A stretch of 64,000 nt of DNA from Rosa chinensis. Lineage: Eukaryota > Streptophyta > Magnoliopsida > Rosales > Rosaceae. The stretch is taken from assembly GCF_002994745.2 (NCBI RefSeq), contig NW_020126818.1:124001-188000 (forward strand), written 5' to 3'. Positions 21,961-32,810 of this stretch are shown here, piece by piece; position 1 is the stretch's first letter; every line of letters begins with the position of its first letter. The notes beneath the pieces were generated by a model. That model was not told the DNA's origin, ran no database searches, and worked only from the letters and a program-made list of their open reading frames with translations. Position numbers and translations under genes: made by a program.

Positions 21961-23010
21961 ATTCCAAGACTACCCAATTCACTCCTCAAACCTCCATCTC
22001 CTACAAGACCGTGACCACCATCTATCCATCAATCTACAAAGCTCTAAGGCGCTGAGTCAAGGACGCTCCACCACCATAGTAGAGACGAGTTCATCACCTT
22101 GTTGCTAAGCCGCTGAGGAAAGCTTCAAAGTGTAACTATGACTCTACTTATAATTTTTGTTTCGGTTTTGTGTGTTTCAATTTGCGAGTTGTGTAATTGG
22201 AGACATGGAATTTTCAGAATATTTTTATTAATATTTTTGAGATTTTCAGTTTATTATTGAGTTAATTTCGAGAATTCTTTTATGATGCATGTTACAATCT
22301 TGTGCCCTTTTACGTGTTTAGGTAATTTTCAGAGTTAGGTTCATAAGTTTACATGCTAAAATAACGGTGAGAGTTCTTGTGTGTTTTCTTAATTTGCCAA
22401 GAGTAATTGTTATTTGTTAAGACGCTGAGTTAAACAAGTAGCAATTAGTTCTAAAAAGTGGTAAAAACTATGTTCAATGGTTAAACGATTCTGGAAATTA
22501 CGTGTTAAATTCTATGTCTAATGGTTAATTTGCACGTGTGAGTTGATTCGAGGGTTAGATAATACTACTAGTTAAGAGAATTATGCTGAGTGTTTTCGAA
22601 AATTAGTAGTATTAGGCTTGGTAAGGACTTTCCCGATTCAAGCCTACATTAGAATGAATCAGATAAGTGGATTGATCCGCTGAGGCTTTTCATTTAGGCT
22701 CTTATCTTGGCATTAAAGATGGGCACATTTTTGTAGCATGTTGAAATGAATTTGCTGTTTTTACACTTAGTAATTTCCGAGTGGTATTGGTCTAGGTTAG
22801 GGAAGTCGATCATTGTATATAGTTTTATTTGTTTTGTTTTTATTTTAAGTAGATTAGAAACCAACTTTCAAAACCCCCCATTTTATTCTTTTATTTGTTA
22901 ATTGACCTTTTTGTGTAGGTGTACCCTAAAATCCCCGGACTGAACGATCCCTGCTTATCCTATACTGACAACTTCATTTTGCAGGGTTAAATTGTGAGGC
23001 TATTTCAGCC

Positions 23011-23164
23011 TATTGTAAATTGTGAAGCATATTGTAAATTGTATGTGTTTCACTTAAATAGGCAACGTTCCAGTACCACTTTGTGACTTAGTATGTTAAT
23101 ACTCCCTAGGCGGGAGTACTAGAGTCATTTTATTCTTAGGTTGAGACCCTAAGTGTGGGGTAGT
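23011..23164 (+). other. 154-bp remnant of a B internal region between two B LTRs
   Basis: Leader pieces (ATTGTAAATTG, TGTGTTTCACTTA, TTAGGTTGAGACCCT) run straight into PPT sequence AAGTGTGGGGTAG. PBS, gag and 3' UTR are all missing, so the flanking LTRs (21273 and 23165) enclose an internally collapsed element. Confidence 0.75.
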
Positions 23165-23704
23165 TGATAGGAGCAAAAAAGTGTGACGATATTATTAATT
23201 ATGTGCCTCATTTTAGCCTTATTTCTCCCTTAGTTTAGTGTTTTGAGTCATTAAGTCATTTTGAAAGTCTTGTTGAGTGTTTGGAGTGAAATAGGCGGAA
23301 AAAGTAAAATTCATGAAAAATCCTAGCTGGATCAGGATTCCTAACTGTCAACTATTTTTGCGGTCTTTACATTTTAATTTCCCTTTATTTTCTCTAGAAA
23401 ATTCTGATATTCTCCTGCTTGTTGTAGGAAACGTTGCCTGGTTGAACTCTTGGAAACAGCAATGATGGAGTCATAAAATAAAGCATTAAGATATTTGACC
23501 AAGCAATGAAGAAGGGAAATAAAGGAGAAAAGATGTTTTCAGTTGAGGAATAAAAGAAAAAGATGTTTCCGCTGGAAAATAAATAAGAGAAAGACGTTTT
23601 CAGTTGGGGAATAAAGGAGAAAAGACGTTTTCAGTTGAGGAATAAAAGAAAAAGATGTTTCAGCTGGAAAAATAAATAAGAGAAAGATGTTTCAGCTTGG
23701 AAAT
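23165..23704 (+). repeat. Family B LTR, 5' 540 bp only
   Basis: It begins TGATAGGAGCAAAAAAG and breaks off at CAGCTTGGAAAT, where family D sequence starts. The LTR tail at 30442-30796, in the same orientation, could be its other end, with the block 23705-30441 between them. Confidence 0.8.
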
Positions 23705-26032
23705 TGATGCGGCTAAAATAGCCTCACAATTTAACCCTGCAAAATGTAGTTGTTAGTATAGGATAAGCAGGGATCGTTCAGTCCGGGGATTGTAGGGTAC
23801 ACCTAAACAAAAGGGTCAATTTAAATTAGTAATTAATAAAACAAATATTAACAAGTATTTATCTACAAATTTACACAAGAAACAACCATAAAAAGGGGGG
23901 ATTCAGAATTCTAATTGCACTTAATGATTCATATTTAATGTTGACGGATGCTCTTCAGTATTAACGTGATGTTTTATATGAAATATTTTGAGTTACGGAC
24001 TTTTCCTAACTTAGGAGATTCAAAAGAAGAATTAAAGTGGTACTCGATCTCTTCAGACTTGTACTTCGAATTCATTTCTGATATTTAGTGTTGGCACGAT
24101 TTTAGGTTGTTTAGATTGAAATAATTCATTGCATGTTGATATGGTTTGGAAATTCTGATTTGAGTGTGAAGAAGTTGATCACATGTATATATTTATCTTT
24201 TTGTTTTATTAAAAATTGATGCGGCTAAAATAGCCTCACAATTTAACCCTGCAAAATGTAGTTGTTAGTATAGGATAAGCAGGGATCGTTCAGTCCGGGG
24301 ATTGTAGGGTACACCTAAACAAAAAGGTCAATTTAAATTAGTAATTAATAAAACAAATATTAACAAGTATTTATCTACAAATTTACACAAGAAACAACCA
24401 TAAAAAGGGGGATTCAACTTTTGGTTTCTAAGTTCCTACGAAATAAAACAAAAAGATAAATATATACATGTGATCGACTTCTTCACACTCAAATCAGAAT
24501 TTCCAAACCATATCAACATGCAATGAATTATTTCAACATGCAATGAATTATTTCAATCTAAACAACCTAAAATCGTGCCAACACTAAATATCATAAATGA
24601 ATTCGAAGTACAAGTCTGAAGAGATCGAGCACCACTTTAATTCTTCTTTAATCTCCTAAGTTAGGAAAAGTCCATAACTTAAAATATTTCATATAAAACA
24701 TCACGTTAATACTGAAGAGCATCCGTCAACATTAAATATGAATCATTAAGTGCAATTAGAATTCTGAATTCAAACATGTATGCATCTATAAGAAGTTACA
24801 AACGCACAAACATGTAGCATATAATCTCGACCATTGTACATAGCCTTTACCACTTCAATTTATGCCCCAAAACGATTAGGTGAATTAGAACACAAATTTG
24901 GCTTTATTAACCTGCAGATTAACATAGTTATTCAACCAAAATCATATGATTAAAGATATAAAGGATGGCACAAAATCAGATTATAAAGATATCATAAACA
25001 AATCAAGAACATAAAGAAACAAATCTGAAAATTACTAACATAAACTCATTCTCAACAAAAATCCAATTCCAATAATAAAGCTCATAATCAAAATCTGAAA
25101 TTCAATACTAAAGAGTACGAAAACAGAAATAAGGGCCATGAATTACACTTTTTGATCTTCAAGGAAGCTTGGAGAACGTCAAGAGAACACAAGGCTTGGC
25201 CTTCAAGAACATGAACAGCCTTGGAGAAGTCCGAAAGCTCTTCACGACAAGAGGCTTTTTCTGAATATTTGGAGAGGGTTTTGGAGAGAAGAGAGCTAAG
25301 CTAATGAACTGAATTTTGTATGAAGAAGTGATGATTTTGAAGTAGAGAATGGCTGCTATTTATAGTGGAATTCTCATCTCTTGTGATGCAATCATGGCCA
25401 ATCATCTTGAGGTGATTTCTCCTCCAAATTTGCTTGATTTTCTCATGACAAAGTCTTGATTTTTCTGATCTCTTTTCCCCTCAATGACTCATTGTATATT
25501 CCTTGAATAGTGACCAGATACATCCCTTATTCCTCTCCTTTGATTTGCACTAATTTCTTCTTCTAATTGTGCACATAATGAACTCCTACAATCAAGAAAA
25601 ATCAGAATTTAATTAGTGTTATAATCAATAGTAAATAAGATAATCAATAATAAATATTGAATATAAACACTCCCTTTTATCTCCCTGAATTCTTCATGAT
25701 TTTTCCTTTAAGTTTTCCTTGAATACATCACTCAAGAGTTCTTAATGGGATGGACTCTTTTTAAAATAAGAAAATCAGAAATTAGAAAGTTTAAAAGAAG
25801 AAAGTTTCCTAAAACAAAATAGGAAATATTTCCTAAAATGAAAGAGGAAAGTTTCTAAAATAACTCATCCTTCATTTACTCTCATTTTTGTTCTTTTTCG
25901 CTTGTTTTCTCCATTTCAGTCCTTGAAGTACCTAAAAACATAAACTATGTTATAATTATTAATTTTAAGAGAATAACTTAGCAAAATGAGGGAAAATACA
26001 TAATTAAAATGTCACACTTTGTGCTCTTATCA
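23705..26032 (-). repeat. Family D LTR with partial inverted duplication
   Basis: A complete minus-strand LTR (24217-26032, about 1.8 kb) begins TGATAAGAGCACAAAG in element sense and ends TTTTAGCCGCATCA. It is preceded on the plus strand by a second copy of its last 196 bp (23705-23900) and then an inverted copy (23901-24210) of the segment at 24442-24769. The six bases before 24217 look like the start of the PBS side. gaaat flanks both outer ends (23700-23704, 26033-26037), but the flanking B sequences are in opposite orientations, so the TSD is uncertain. TATAAATA lies at 25357-25364 (minus). Confidence 0.8.
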
Positions 26033-26682
26033 GAAATTCAGTTCTGGACGTTGCCTATTTATAGGGGAGCATTGGTTGGCTTTCCCAACTGAAACGTCTT
26101 CTTTATGGCCTTAACTCCTCTCATAATGGGGCAATTCCTTTAATTTCCAAGCTGAAACGTCTTTCTCTTATTTATTTTTCCAGCTGAAACATCTTTTTCT
26201 TTTATTCCTCAACTGAAAACGTCTTTTCTCCTTTATTCCCCAACTGAAAACGTCTTTCTCTTATTTATTTTCCAGCTGAAACATCTTTCTCTTTTATTCC
26301 TCAACTGAAAACATCTTTTCTCCTTTATTTCCCTTCTTCATTGCTTGGTCAAATATCTTAATGCTTTATTTTATGACTCCATCATTGCTGTTTCCAAGAG
26401 TTCAACCAGGCAACGTTTCCTACAACAAGCAGGAGAATATTAGAATTTTCTAGAGAAAATAATGGGAAATTAAAATGTAAAGACCGCAAAAATAGTTGAC
26501 AGTTAGGAATCCTGATCCAGCTAGGATTTTTCATGAATTTTACTTTTTCCGCCTATTTCACTCCAAACACTCAACAAGACTTTCAAAATGACTTAATGAC
26601 TCAAAACACTAAACTAAGGGAGAAATAAGGCTAAAATGAGGCACATAATTAATAATATTGTCACACTTTTTTGCTCCTATCA
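26033..26682 (-). repeat. Family B 3' LTR, first about 650 bp
   Basis: In element sense it runs from TGATAGGAGCAAAAAAGTG (26682 leftwards) to just past the TATA box, with CTGAAA(C/A)(G/A)TCTT repeat units visible at 26090-26320. It is truncated at the D junction. Confidence 0.88.
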
Positions 26683-28441
26683 ACTACCCCACACTTAGCT
26701 TTTGCTAGTCCCTTAGCAAAACAAAATAACAAAACAAAACAACGACTCAACAAAAAAAACAAGTAAATGACTCTACTTCCCCTAACTGTTGTCTCAGAGA
26801 CTCCAAACTCATGGCTTTCACGTTAAACACTTAATCAAAATTGCATAGATAATTCCATGGTTAATAAACCTGTGACATTCATATGACTAAGCAAGATATG
26901 GAGAACTTAAGTTATACAGTGAATGATAGCATGTTTCGAACAAGTCCAATCCAAACTCACAAGGCATACTCTCGATTTTTCTCTCAGAAATGGCTATGCT
27001 TAAAAGCTTCACTCTCAAGTATATGCAAGAGAATAAATTGTAAGGCAACAAACAGCTTGCATATTTCATCAATAAACGCATTTTGTGAAGAATTTTTAAA
27101 GACCTCATGAAATGACTAAGTGCACAAATGGACCTAAACCATAAGCTCGACTGCGTACCTGACTCCACTAACCAAAGACTGCCCATCTCAAGGATCAAGT
27201 CAGCACTTAAAACAGGTTGTAATGGGGCTAAGCTAGGGTTTTCGAAATGAAGATTAAGGATACAAAATCCTAAGGACCTAGCAGAGCATATAAGGACCAC
27301 CTTATGTCATCATTTTTGCAGACCAAATATCATTGTTTTGGGCCAAACCTTCACTCTATCCAACATGGGAATGGACAAAGGCATAATTTTCAACTTTGAG
27401 CCTTCTACAAATTTGAAAGTCCAAAACCACAGTTCAACAATTTCCCAAGAGTTTTCTTTTCAATTTGCCTCCTCTTTTGCCGCTTTTCTTTCTTTCTTTT
27501 TCATTTTTATTTTTACGGCAAAATTTTTTTTTTTTATTTATTTATTTTTTTTTTCTTGGATTTTCCCCACCCCACACTTGTCTTTCATCGTCACCCCTAC
27601 ATACTATGTCATGCTCTACTAAGTCCCTAAGACAAGGGTAGAGATATCCTGTACTAAGCTCATGGTAGGGTAGTGAGGGTGATGAAACAAAGGTTTTCAA
27701 CGTAGGCTCAAAGGGGTTCATTCTAAGGAGTCCCACGACGGGCGCAATTGGGGACACATGCTTGTTTGGCTTTGGTGGTTATCCTAATGCCTTCTATCCT
27801 ATCCAGGATCAGTGCATATTATGGCATACAAGTTTTGACAGTCACAACAGCCGAGTTCTAGTACTCTCTAGTCCATTAAAATCTATGGCACATGATCATT
27901 GGATTTTCAAAGAATGATGAGGTTTTGCAAATACAGCCATGAAATTTTGAATTTATCAATAAGCACTCGAAAAGAAAGTATTTTAGCTCAACAGCTCACT
28001 TAGGGAAAAATGAATCAGACTTAATCCTAGCATGCTTAATGAACCAAGTTACAATCCTATCTCAAATCTTCATACAAGCATTACAATGTCGATTAACCAC
28101 AGAATTCAATTAAGTCCTATTTCGATTGTGAAAACCTTCAGCCATGAATTCAGAGACATGTTCATCCTAGACGTTAGGGGCATCCTAAGACTCAAGCAAA
28201 CAAAAAAAAAAAAAAGACACTAAAAAAAAACCATAGAATTTTTTTTTTTTTTTTTTTTTTTAGGGAAGGATAAAATAAACAAACAATAAACAAAGACACA
28301 AGTACAATTCAACCTAAGCAAGTGAAGGGATAGAAATTTCAAACTCTCGTTGATGGCTCCTTCACAGCTTCGGTTGAAATGGGTTGCCTCCCATGCAGCG
28401 CTTAATATTTATAGTCCTTCAGCCTGGACTTTTCTCCTTGT
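26683..28441 (-). other. PPT and 3' UTR of the truncated B element
   Basis: The PPT complement ACTACCCCACACTT (26683-26696) is followed by 1.7 kb of non-coding 3' UTR. Near the gag stop lies the hairpin complement at 28379-28394 (element sense ATGGG-AGGCAA-CCCAT). A T run spans about 28240-28261. No gene is seen. Confidence 0.82.
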
Positions 28442-30061
28442 TCACACGTGCTCATTCCTTGGGTTAGGCACCGTGTTACTTGGTAGCTTCCCTGTTTCAG
28501 CAATCCGACCCATGAAATCCACCACTTGGCCCATTTGATTCTTGAGCTCTGCAATATCCTTTGAATGGGTCGCCTGTCCTTCAATCAAAGCTTGAGTAGC
28601 CGTGTTAAGTTGTTGTTGCCCCACAGCAAGGGACTTCAACAGTTCATCATAATTAGGGGCACTCAAAGTATTAGAGACAGGAGGTGGAGGGACAGAATTG
28701 GGAATACCAAAAGTTTGAGGTACCTGAGGCCTCAAAAACAAACCTGGTGGGCGCTGAGAATTCTGACCTGGGCCTTGAGGTGGTCTCAAGGTGTTATCAT
28801 TGTTGGCCCAAAGAAAGTTGGGGTGGTCTCTGAGCCGAGGATTGTATGTATTAGAGTAAGGGTTGTACCTCGGGCCTCCTTGACCTCCTTGATACCCTAG
28901 GGCGTTAACAGATTCCCATCCTTCTGGAGAGGCAAGCTGGGGACATTTATCAGTGGGGTGCCCTTGAGTCGAGCACATCCCACACACTTGAGCCATTGCT
29001 CCTCCTCCATTAACGTTTAAGACTTGAGACAGCAAAGTAGACATCTTGTTGACCTTGTCTTCAAGAGCAGAGTTAGTGGACACCTCATGTACCCTCCGTT
29101 GAGAGGAAAGCACCCCCTCATATTGTTGATAGTTTAGTGCACGATTAGTAAGTAGCACCTTGGCATCAGCAGGTGTCTTATCCATAAAGGATCCTCCAGC
29201 AGCAGCATCTAACAGACCACGCTCATTAGCGGTGAGTCCTTCATAAAAATAGGTAAGGAGGGACCCCTCACTCATCCCATGGTTAGGGCATGATGCTACA
29301 AGGCTCTTAAACCTGTCCCAATAATTGCATAAATTCTCCTCATGTCCTTGCGTAATTCCACTAATCTGCTTCCTCAAAACAGTGACCTTTGAGGCAGGAA
29401 AGTACTTCGTAAGGAACTCGCCCTTCATCCTATCCCAAGTGTTGATAGTCCCAGCAGGTAGCTCAAATAGCCAAGTCTTGGCCTTGTCCTCCAAAGTAAA
29501 GGGAAATGCCTTCATCTTCAAGATATTGATATCAGCTCCTTTAGGGCACATACTCCCACAGACAAACTCGAACTCCTTGAGATGCTTGTTGGTGTCTTCA
29601 CTACTCATCCCATGAAACTTAGGTAGGTGATGCAGAAACCCACTCTTTAACTCAAAATCATCATTAAGCCCCTCTCCTGGTTCTGGATAGGCAATGCATA
29701 AGGGCGCAGCACCCCCACCTGTAGGATTGGATAGTTGCCTAATAGTCTCAGCCATTGGTGCCTGTACTTGCTCAACACGGGCGTGCTCTTCCTCTTCGTC
29801 CTCTTCTGTGTCTGCAACGTCCTCTTCAGTGACCTCTTCTTCTTCTTCCTCTTCAAAGACCTGTTCTTCTCCTTCTTCAGAATGGTCAGGTTTGTTGACC
29901 TCCTCGGTTGATCTACTTGAGGAGTTATAACCTGAATAGCTAGAGTCCTGAGAATCCCTCCTTTCTAGAGGAGGGCGGTCTGAAAAAGTGAGTTCTGCCC
30001 TTTGCTTAGCACGTTCCAATTTTTTAAACAGCTCCTTAGTCTTATCAGAGACAGTGGACAT
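28442..30061 (-). CDS. gag: Family B Gag polyprotein, intact (539 aa)
   Basis: An uninterrupted frame beginning MSTVSDKTKELF. Residues 1-52 are polar, 53-93 strongly acidic (runs of Glu), about 140-320 form the Athila-type retrotrans-gag domain (FELKSGFLHHLPKFHG, KMKAFPFTLEDKAKTWLFEL, KYFPASKV), and 360-373 form a CCHC zinc knuckle (C-X2-C-X4-H-X4-C). The tail is Pro/Asn/Gln-rich. The protein should form cytoplasmic particles and bind element RNA. It lacks any protease or RT and ends in a stop followed by the conserved 3' UTR, so it must use pol in trans. It differs from the copy at 40184 at about ten residues. Confidence 0.93.
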   Translation of the reverse strand: MSTVSDKTKELFKKLERAKQRAELTFSDRPPLERRDSQDSSYSGYNSSSRSTEEVNKPDHSEEGEEQVFEEEEEEEVTEEDVADTEEDEEEEHARVEQVQAPMAETIRQLSNPTGGGAAPLCIAYPEPGEGLNDDFELKSGFLHHLPKFHGMSSEDTNKHLKEFEFVCGSMCPKGADINILKMKAFPFTLEDKAKTWLFELPAGTINTWDRMKGEFLTKYFPASKVTVLRKQISGITQGHEENLCNYWDRFKSLVASCPNHGMSEGSLLTYFYEGLTANERGLLDAAAGGSFMDKTPADAKVLLTNRALNYQQYEGVLSSQRRVHEVSTNSALEDKVNKMSTLLSQVLNVNGGGAMAQVCGMCSTQGHPTDKCPQLASPEGWESVNALGYQGGQGGPRYNPYSNTYNPRLRDHPNFLWANNDNTLRPPQGPGQNSQRPPGLFLRPQVPQTFGIPNSVPPPPVSNTLSAPNYDELLKSLAVGQQQLNTATQALIEGQATHSKDIAELKNQMGQVVDFMGRIAETGKLPSNTVPNPRNEHV

Positions 30062-30441
30062 TCATGGACCTTTAAGACCAAATCAAGTGTTAATAACATG
30101 TACAAGGTTCGAAATACAAACATTATGTCTTTCCTTAACTTTCTAAGTTACTTTTACATTTACATACTTAGGTACTGGAACAGAGGACCTCGTTTGTGCA
30201 ATGGGACTATAGAACAGCTACCCTCGACAAAGTCATGTTTAATATAATATACCTTAAGCAGGTCACACATCAAATTTTTTTTTTGTTTTTTTTTTATAAA
30301 CATAGTTAATATCTCAATTGATTCCAAGTTGTAAGTCGAGCCCAATAGAAACCACTACTATTGGTGAGATACGATATAGGGATAGTCGCCCAGACATAAG
30401 TCTCTTTCCTTTGATTCAGAAGGCCGGATGGCCAGATTAAG
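30062..30441 (-). other. Leader fragment of the truncated B element
   Basis: It matches the gag-proximal leader at 41804-42209. On the plus strand it breaks off at AGATTAAGAGATAAGTG, where plus-strand B LTR sequence begins. The shared AGATAAGTG-like bases suggest a microhomology junction. Confidence 0.78.
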
Positions 30442-30796
30442 AGATAAGTGGATTGATCCGCTGAGGCTTTTCATTTTGGCTCTTATCTAGGCATTTAAGG
30501 TGGGCACATTTTTGTAGCATGTTGAAATGAATTTTCTGTTTTTACACTTAGTAATTTTCGAGTGGTATTGGTCTAGGTTAGAGAAGTCGATCATTGTATA
30601 TAGTTTTATTTGTTCTGTTTTTATTTTAAGTAGATTAGAAACCAAATTCAAAACCCCCCATTTTATTCTTTTATTTGTTAATTGACCTTTTTGTGTAGGT
30701 GTACCCTACAATCCCCGGACTGAACGATCCCTGCTTATCCTATACTGACAACTACATTTTGCAGGGTTAAATTGTGAGGCTATTTCAGCCGCATCA
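30442..30796 (+). repeat. Family B LTR, last 355 bp
   Basis: From AGATAAGTGGATTGATCC to TTTCAGCCGCATCA, corresponding to about 22672-23010 plus the missing GCATCA. It includes the U5 segment ACAATCCCCGG. Confidence 0.85.
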
Positions 30797-30807
30797 ATTT
30801 TTGTAGT
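30797..30807 (+). other. 11-bp spacer between two B LTRs
   Basis: ATTTTTGTAGT: the first seven bases equal the start of the PBS side (ATTTTTGGCGCC) and the last four the end of the PPT (GGGGTAGT). The whole internal region has been lost, leaving only its two extremities. Confidence 0.75.
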
Positions 30808-30984
30808 TGATAGGAGCAAAAAAGTGTGACAATATTATTAATTATGTGCCTCATTTTAGCCTTATTTCTCCCTTAGTTTAGTGTTTTGAGTCATTAAGTC
30901 ATTTTGAAAGTCTTGTTGAGTGTTTGGAGTGAAATAGGCGGAAAAAGTAAAAGTCATGAAAAATCCTAGCTGGATCAGGATTCC
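30808..30984 (+). repeat. Family B LTR, first 177 bp, interrupted by an A element
   Basis: It starts TGATAGGAGCAAAAAAG and stops at GGATCAGGATTCC, where a family A LTR begins. The likely TSD attcc (30980-30984) would have its partner beyond the right edge of the window. Confidence 0.83.
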
Positions 30985-32045
30985 TGATAGGAGCATTTTA
31001 ATGCGACGTTTTAATTGCATTTCCCTACATTTTTCTGCGCCATTTCCTTGAAAAATCCCTGTTTGGGAAAGTTTCCATTCTTTGATTGGGAAAGTTCCCT
31101 ATTGTAGAAAGTTTCCATTTTTGCCTTCATTTCTCATTTTTCATTTCTCATTTCTCATTTCTCATTTCTGGAAAGTTTCTATTTTTCATTTTTAGTAAGT
31201 TTCTATTTTTCATTTTTAGAAACTTTCCATTTCTCAATTTTAGAAAGTTTCTATTTTTCAAATTAGGTAAGTTTCCATTTTTCATACTAGTTTCTATTTT
31301 CAGGACCTCCGAGCTAAAAAGTGGAAATGAACGCACGAATGGAAAGAGGAGCTTGCGAACATCAAGACGAACGAATATGAGAGAAATCGGGCCACACAAT
31401 TGAGCAGAAATGAAGAAATAAGCTTTCCTAGTCCAACTAGGAAACCCTGCGAAATGGAGGAAGGCTTCCCGAGCAAGTTTCCAACGCAACCATGAAAAGA
31501 AATGGAAAAATAATGTGTTTTGGCGTTGGAGATGAGAATGCTTGAAGTTGAAGCAACGAGGCCCAAGAACTCTATGGATTTTCGGCAAAATGGATCAAGG
31601 CCCATCAAGGCCCATGATATTAGGGTTTGTGACGCAAAACCCTAACCCTAAAGATGTGTTGCCGTGAAAACCAAAGGGAGGAGGCAAAAGTGGCGTGAAA
31701 AATCAAGGGAAGAATCAAAGATTACGCAAGAGATTTTCTAGGGTGAAGTTTATGGAAAGAAATCAAGAAAAAGCACCAAATGGCGTCTAGGTTCATTCCT
31801 AGAAACCCTAAGCATGTTTTGGCCGAAATATCAAGAAGAAAATCAGAAAATATTCAAGGAATTTCGGCAAGAATATATTAGGGTATCTTCTTGGAGTTTT
31901 ATGATTGGTTAGATGATACACTAGGGCTTACTTGGCAATTTCTCATTGGTGGAAGGCATGTGGAATTATTAATTTAATTCCTTGAGAAAATAAACAGAAA
32001 ATCACGGCTTGGAGGCAAAGCATTGCCGTTCCCTATATATACAAG
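30985..32045 (+). repeat. Family A LTR, first 1061 bp, interrupted by Tekay
   Basis: From TGATAGGAGCATTTTAATG through the CATTTCT and GAAAGTTTCTATT arrays (31080-31305) and the TGGGCC/telo-box region (31600-31650) to the TATA motif CTATATATA (32033-32041). The Tekay LTR starts at 32046 right after acaag. The rest of this A LTR must lie beyond 64000. Confidence 0.88.
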
Positions 32046-32810
32046 TGTCACGCCCCTGATTTTTACAACAATAAAAATCGATATATATAATCTCATAATT
32101 ATACATGCGTGAATATTCAGTCATCAATACAAATACCTGGAACATCTTTCCCTTAAAACAAGTACTTACTGATACACTGAATCATCCAAGATAACATACA
32201 CTCGCTCCACAGAGTTATATATTATACAAATTTACGAATTTAATTGTCATCACAATAAAACGTAAATGCTCCTCAGAGCTTACTGCATAGCGGAAGTCAT
32301 ATATTGGCAAAGCCAACAAAAATTGCTTCCTACCCGTTCTGCTGCCAACAAGCTCCTTCAGCTTCAGCCACGATTTTCCTGACCTGCAGGATTAGCCCCT
32401 ACACCATATACAATGGTGCACCGGGGTTGCCAAACAACAAACCCGGTAAGCTTCTTCAAGCTCGTATGAGTAACTCATGAACATCAATCAACAACTCACA
32501 TCAATCTACTTAAGGAAACATGCAGCCATGATTCCTTCTAACATTCCATATCCTTTCCAAAGAAAGGACAACATGAGTCACCGCTATGACCATGCTCTAT
32601 TTGCTAACTTAACCATCAAGTAGCAATTCAAGTCTCATCTAGACAATTAAAGGAGAATGCCGTCGAAACTCTCCTTTAAGCTGCATACCTATGAGTCTCA
32701 AGCAACCTCGACCGTTACTCCCATAAGCTATCATGGCAGATAAACTAGAATTCTATTGAAATTGTAACCACTCGTCCTAACCAGAACGTGATTACCTATT
32801 TCCTGCCTTG

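Larger units (their letters stand above)
21273..23010 (+). repeat. Family B LTR, nearly complete
   Basis: A 1738-bp LTR from TGATAGGAGCAAAAAAG to GGCTATTTCAGCC, lacking the final GCATCA because the junction with 23011 has removed it. It carries a tandem array of GACGTTT(T)CAG units (21639-21839), CCAAT (21848-21852), TATAAATA (21861-21868) and three copies of ATCACTTCCCAGCCAAG (21892-21960). Confidence 0.9.
19575..23704 (+). mobile_element. Family B element, 3' portion (split by the A element; rearranged)
   Basis: The sequence after the A LTR begins GGGAGGCAACCCATTTC, which is the family B 3' UTR from within its AGGCAA hairpin. It continues through a PPT (21261-21272), an LTR (21273-23010), a shrunken internal remnant (23011-23164) and a second LTR head (23165-23704). 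The gag of this copy must lie left of the window. Compare the complete B element at 36708-46016. Confidence 0.85.
26033..30441 (-). mobile_element. Family B gag-only element, 5' LTR lost
   Basis: Right to left (element sense) it has a leader (30062-30441), gag (28442-30061), 3' UTR (26697-28441), PPT (26683-26696) and part of the 3' LTR (26033-26682). The leader stops at 30441, before the PBS and the 5' LTR would be reached. The LTR breaks off near its TATA region, where D sequence begins. No pol is present. Confidence 0.88.

Noticed and set aside
23700..26037. gaaat on both sides of the D LTR as a clean target-site duplication
   Set aside because: The flanking B LTR sequences are in opposite orientation and from different LTR positions, so this may be chance or a secondary rearrangement. 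Noted but not used as proof.
29694..29930. Ser-rich plus-strand frame opposite the family B gag, also at 41436-41672
   Set aside because: It is the antisense of the Glu-rich stretch of Gag (GAA/GAG codons read as TTC/CTC and TCT in other frames). The low-complexity shadow explains it.
31625..31655. AAACCCTAACCCTAA, possible interstitial telomere array
   Set aside because: Only one or two units, at the same place in all A LTRs. Treated as a telo-box promoter motif, not telomeric repeat DNA.
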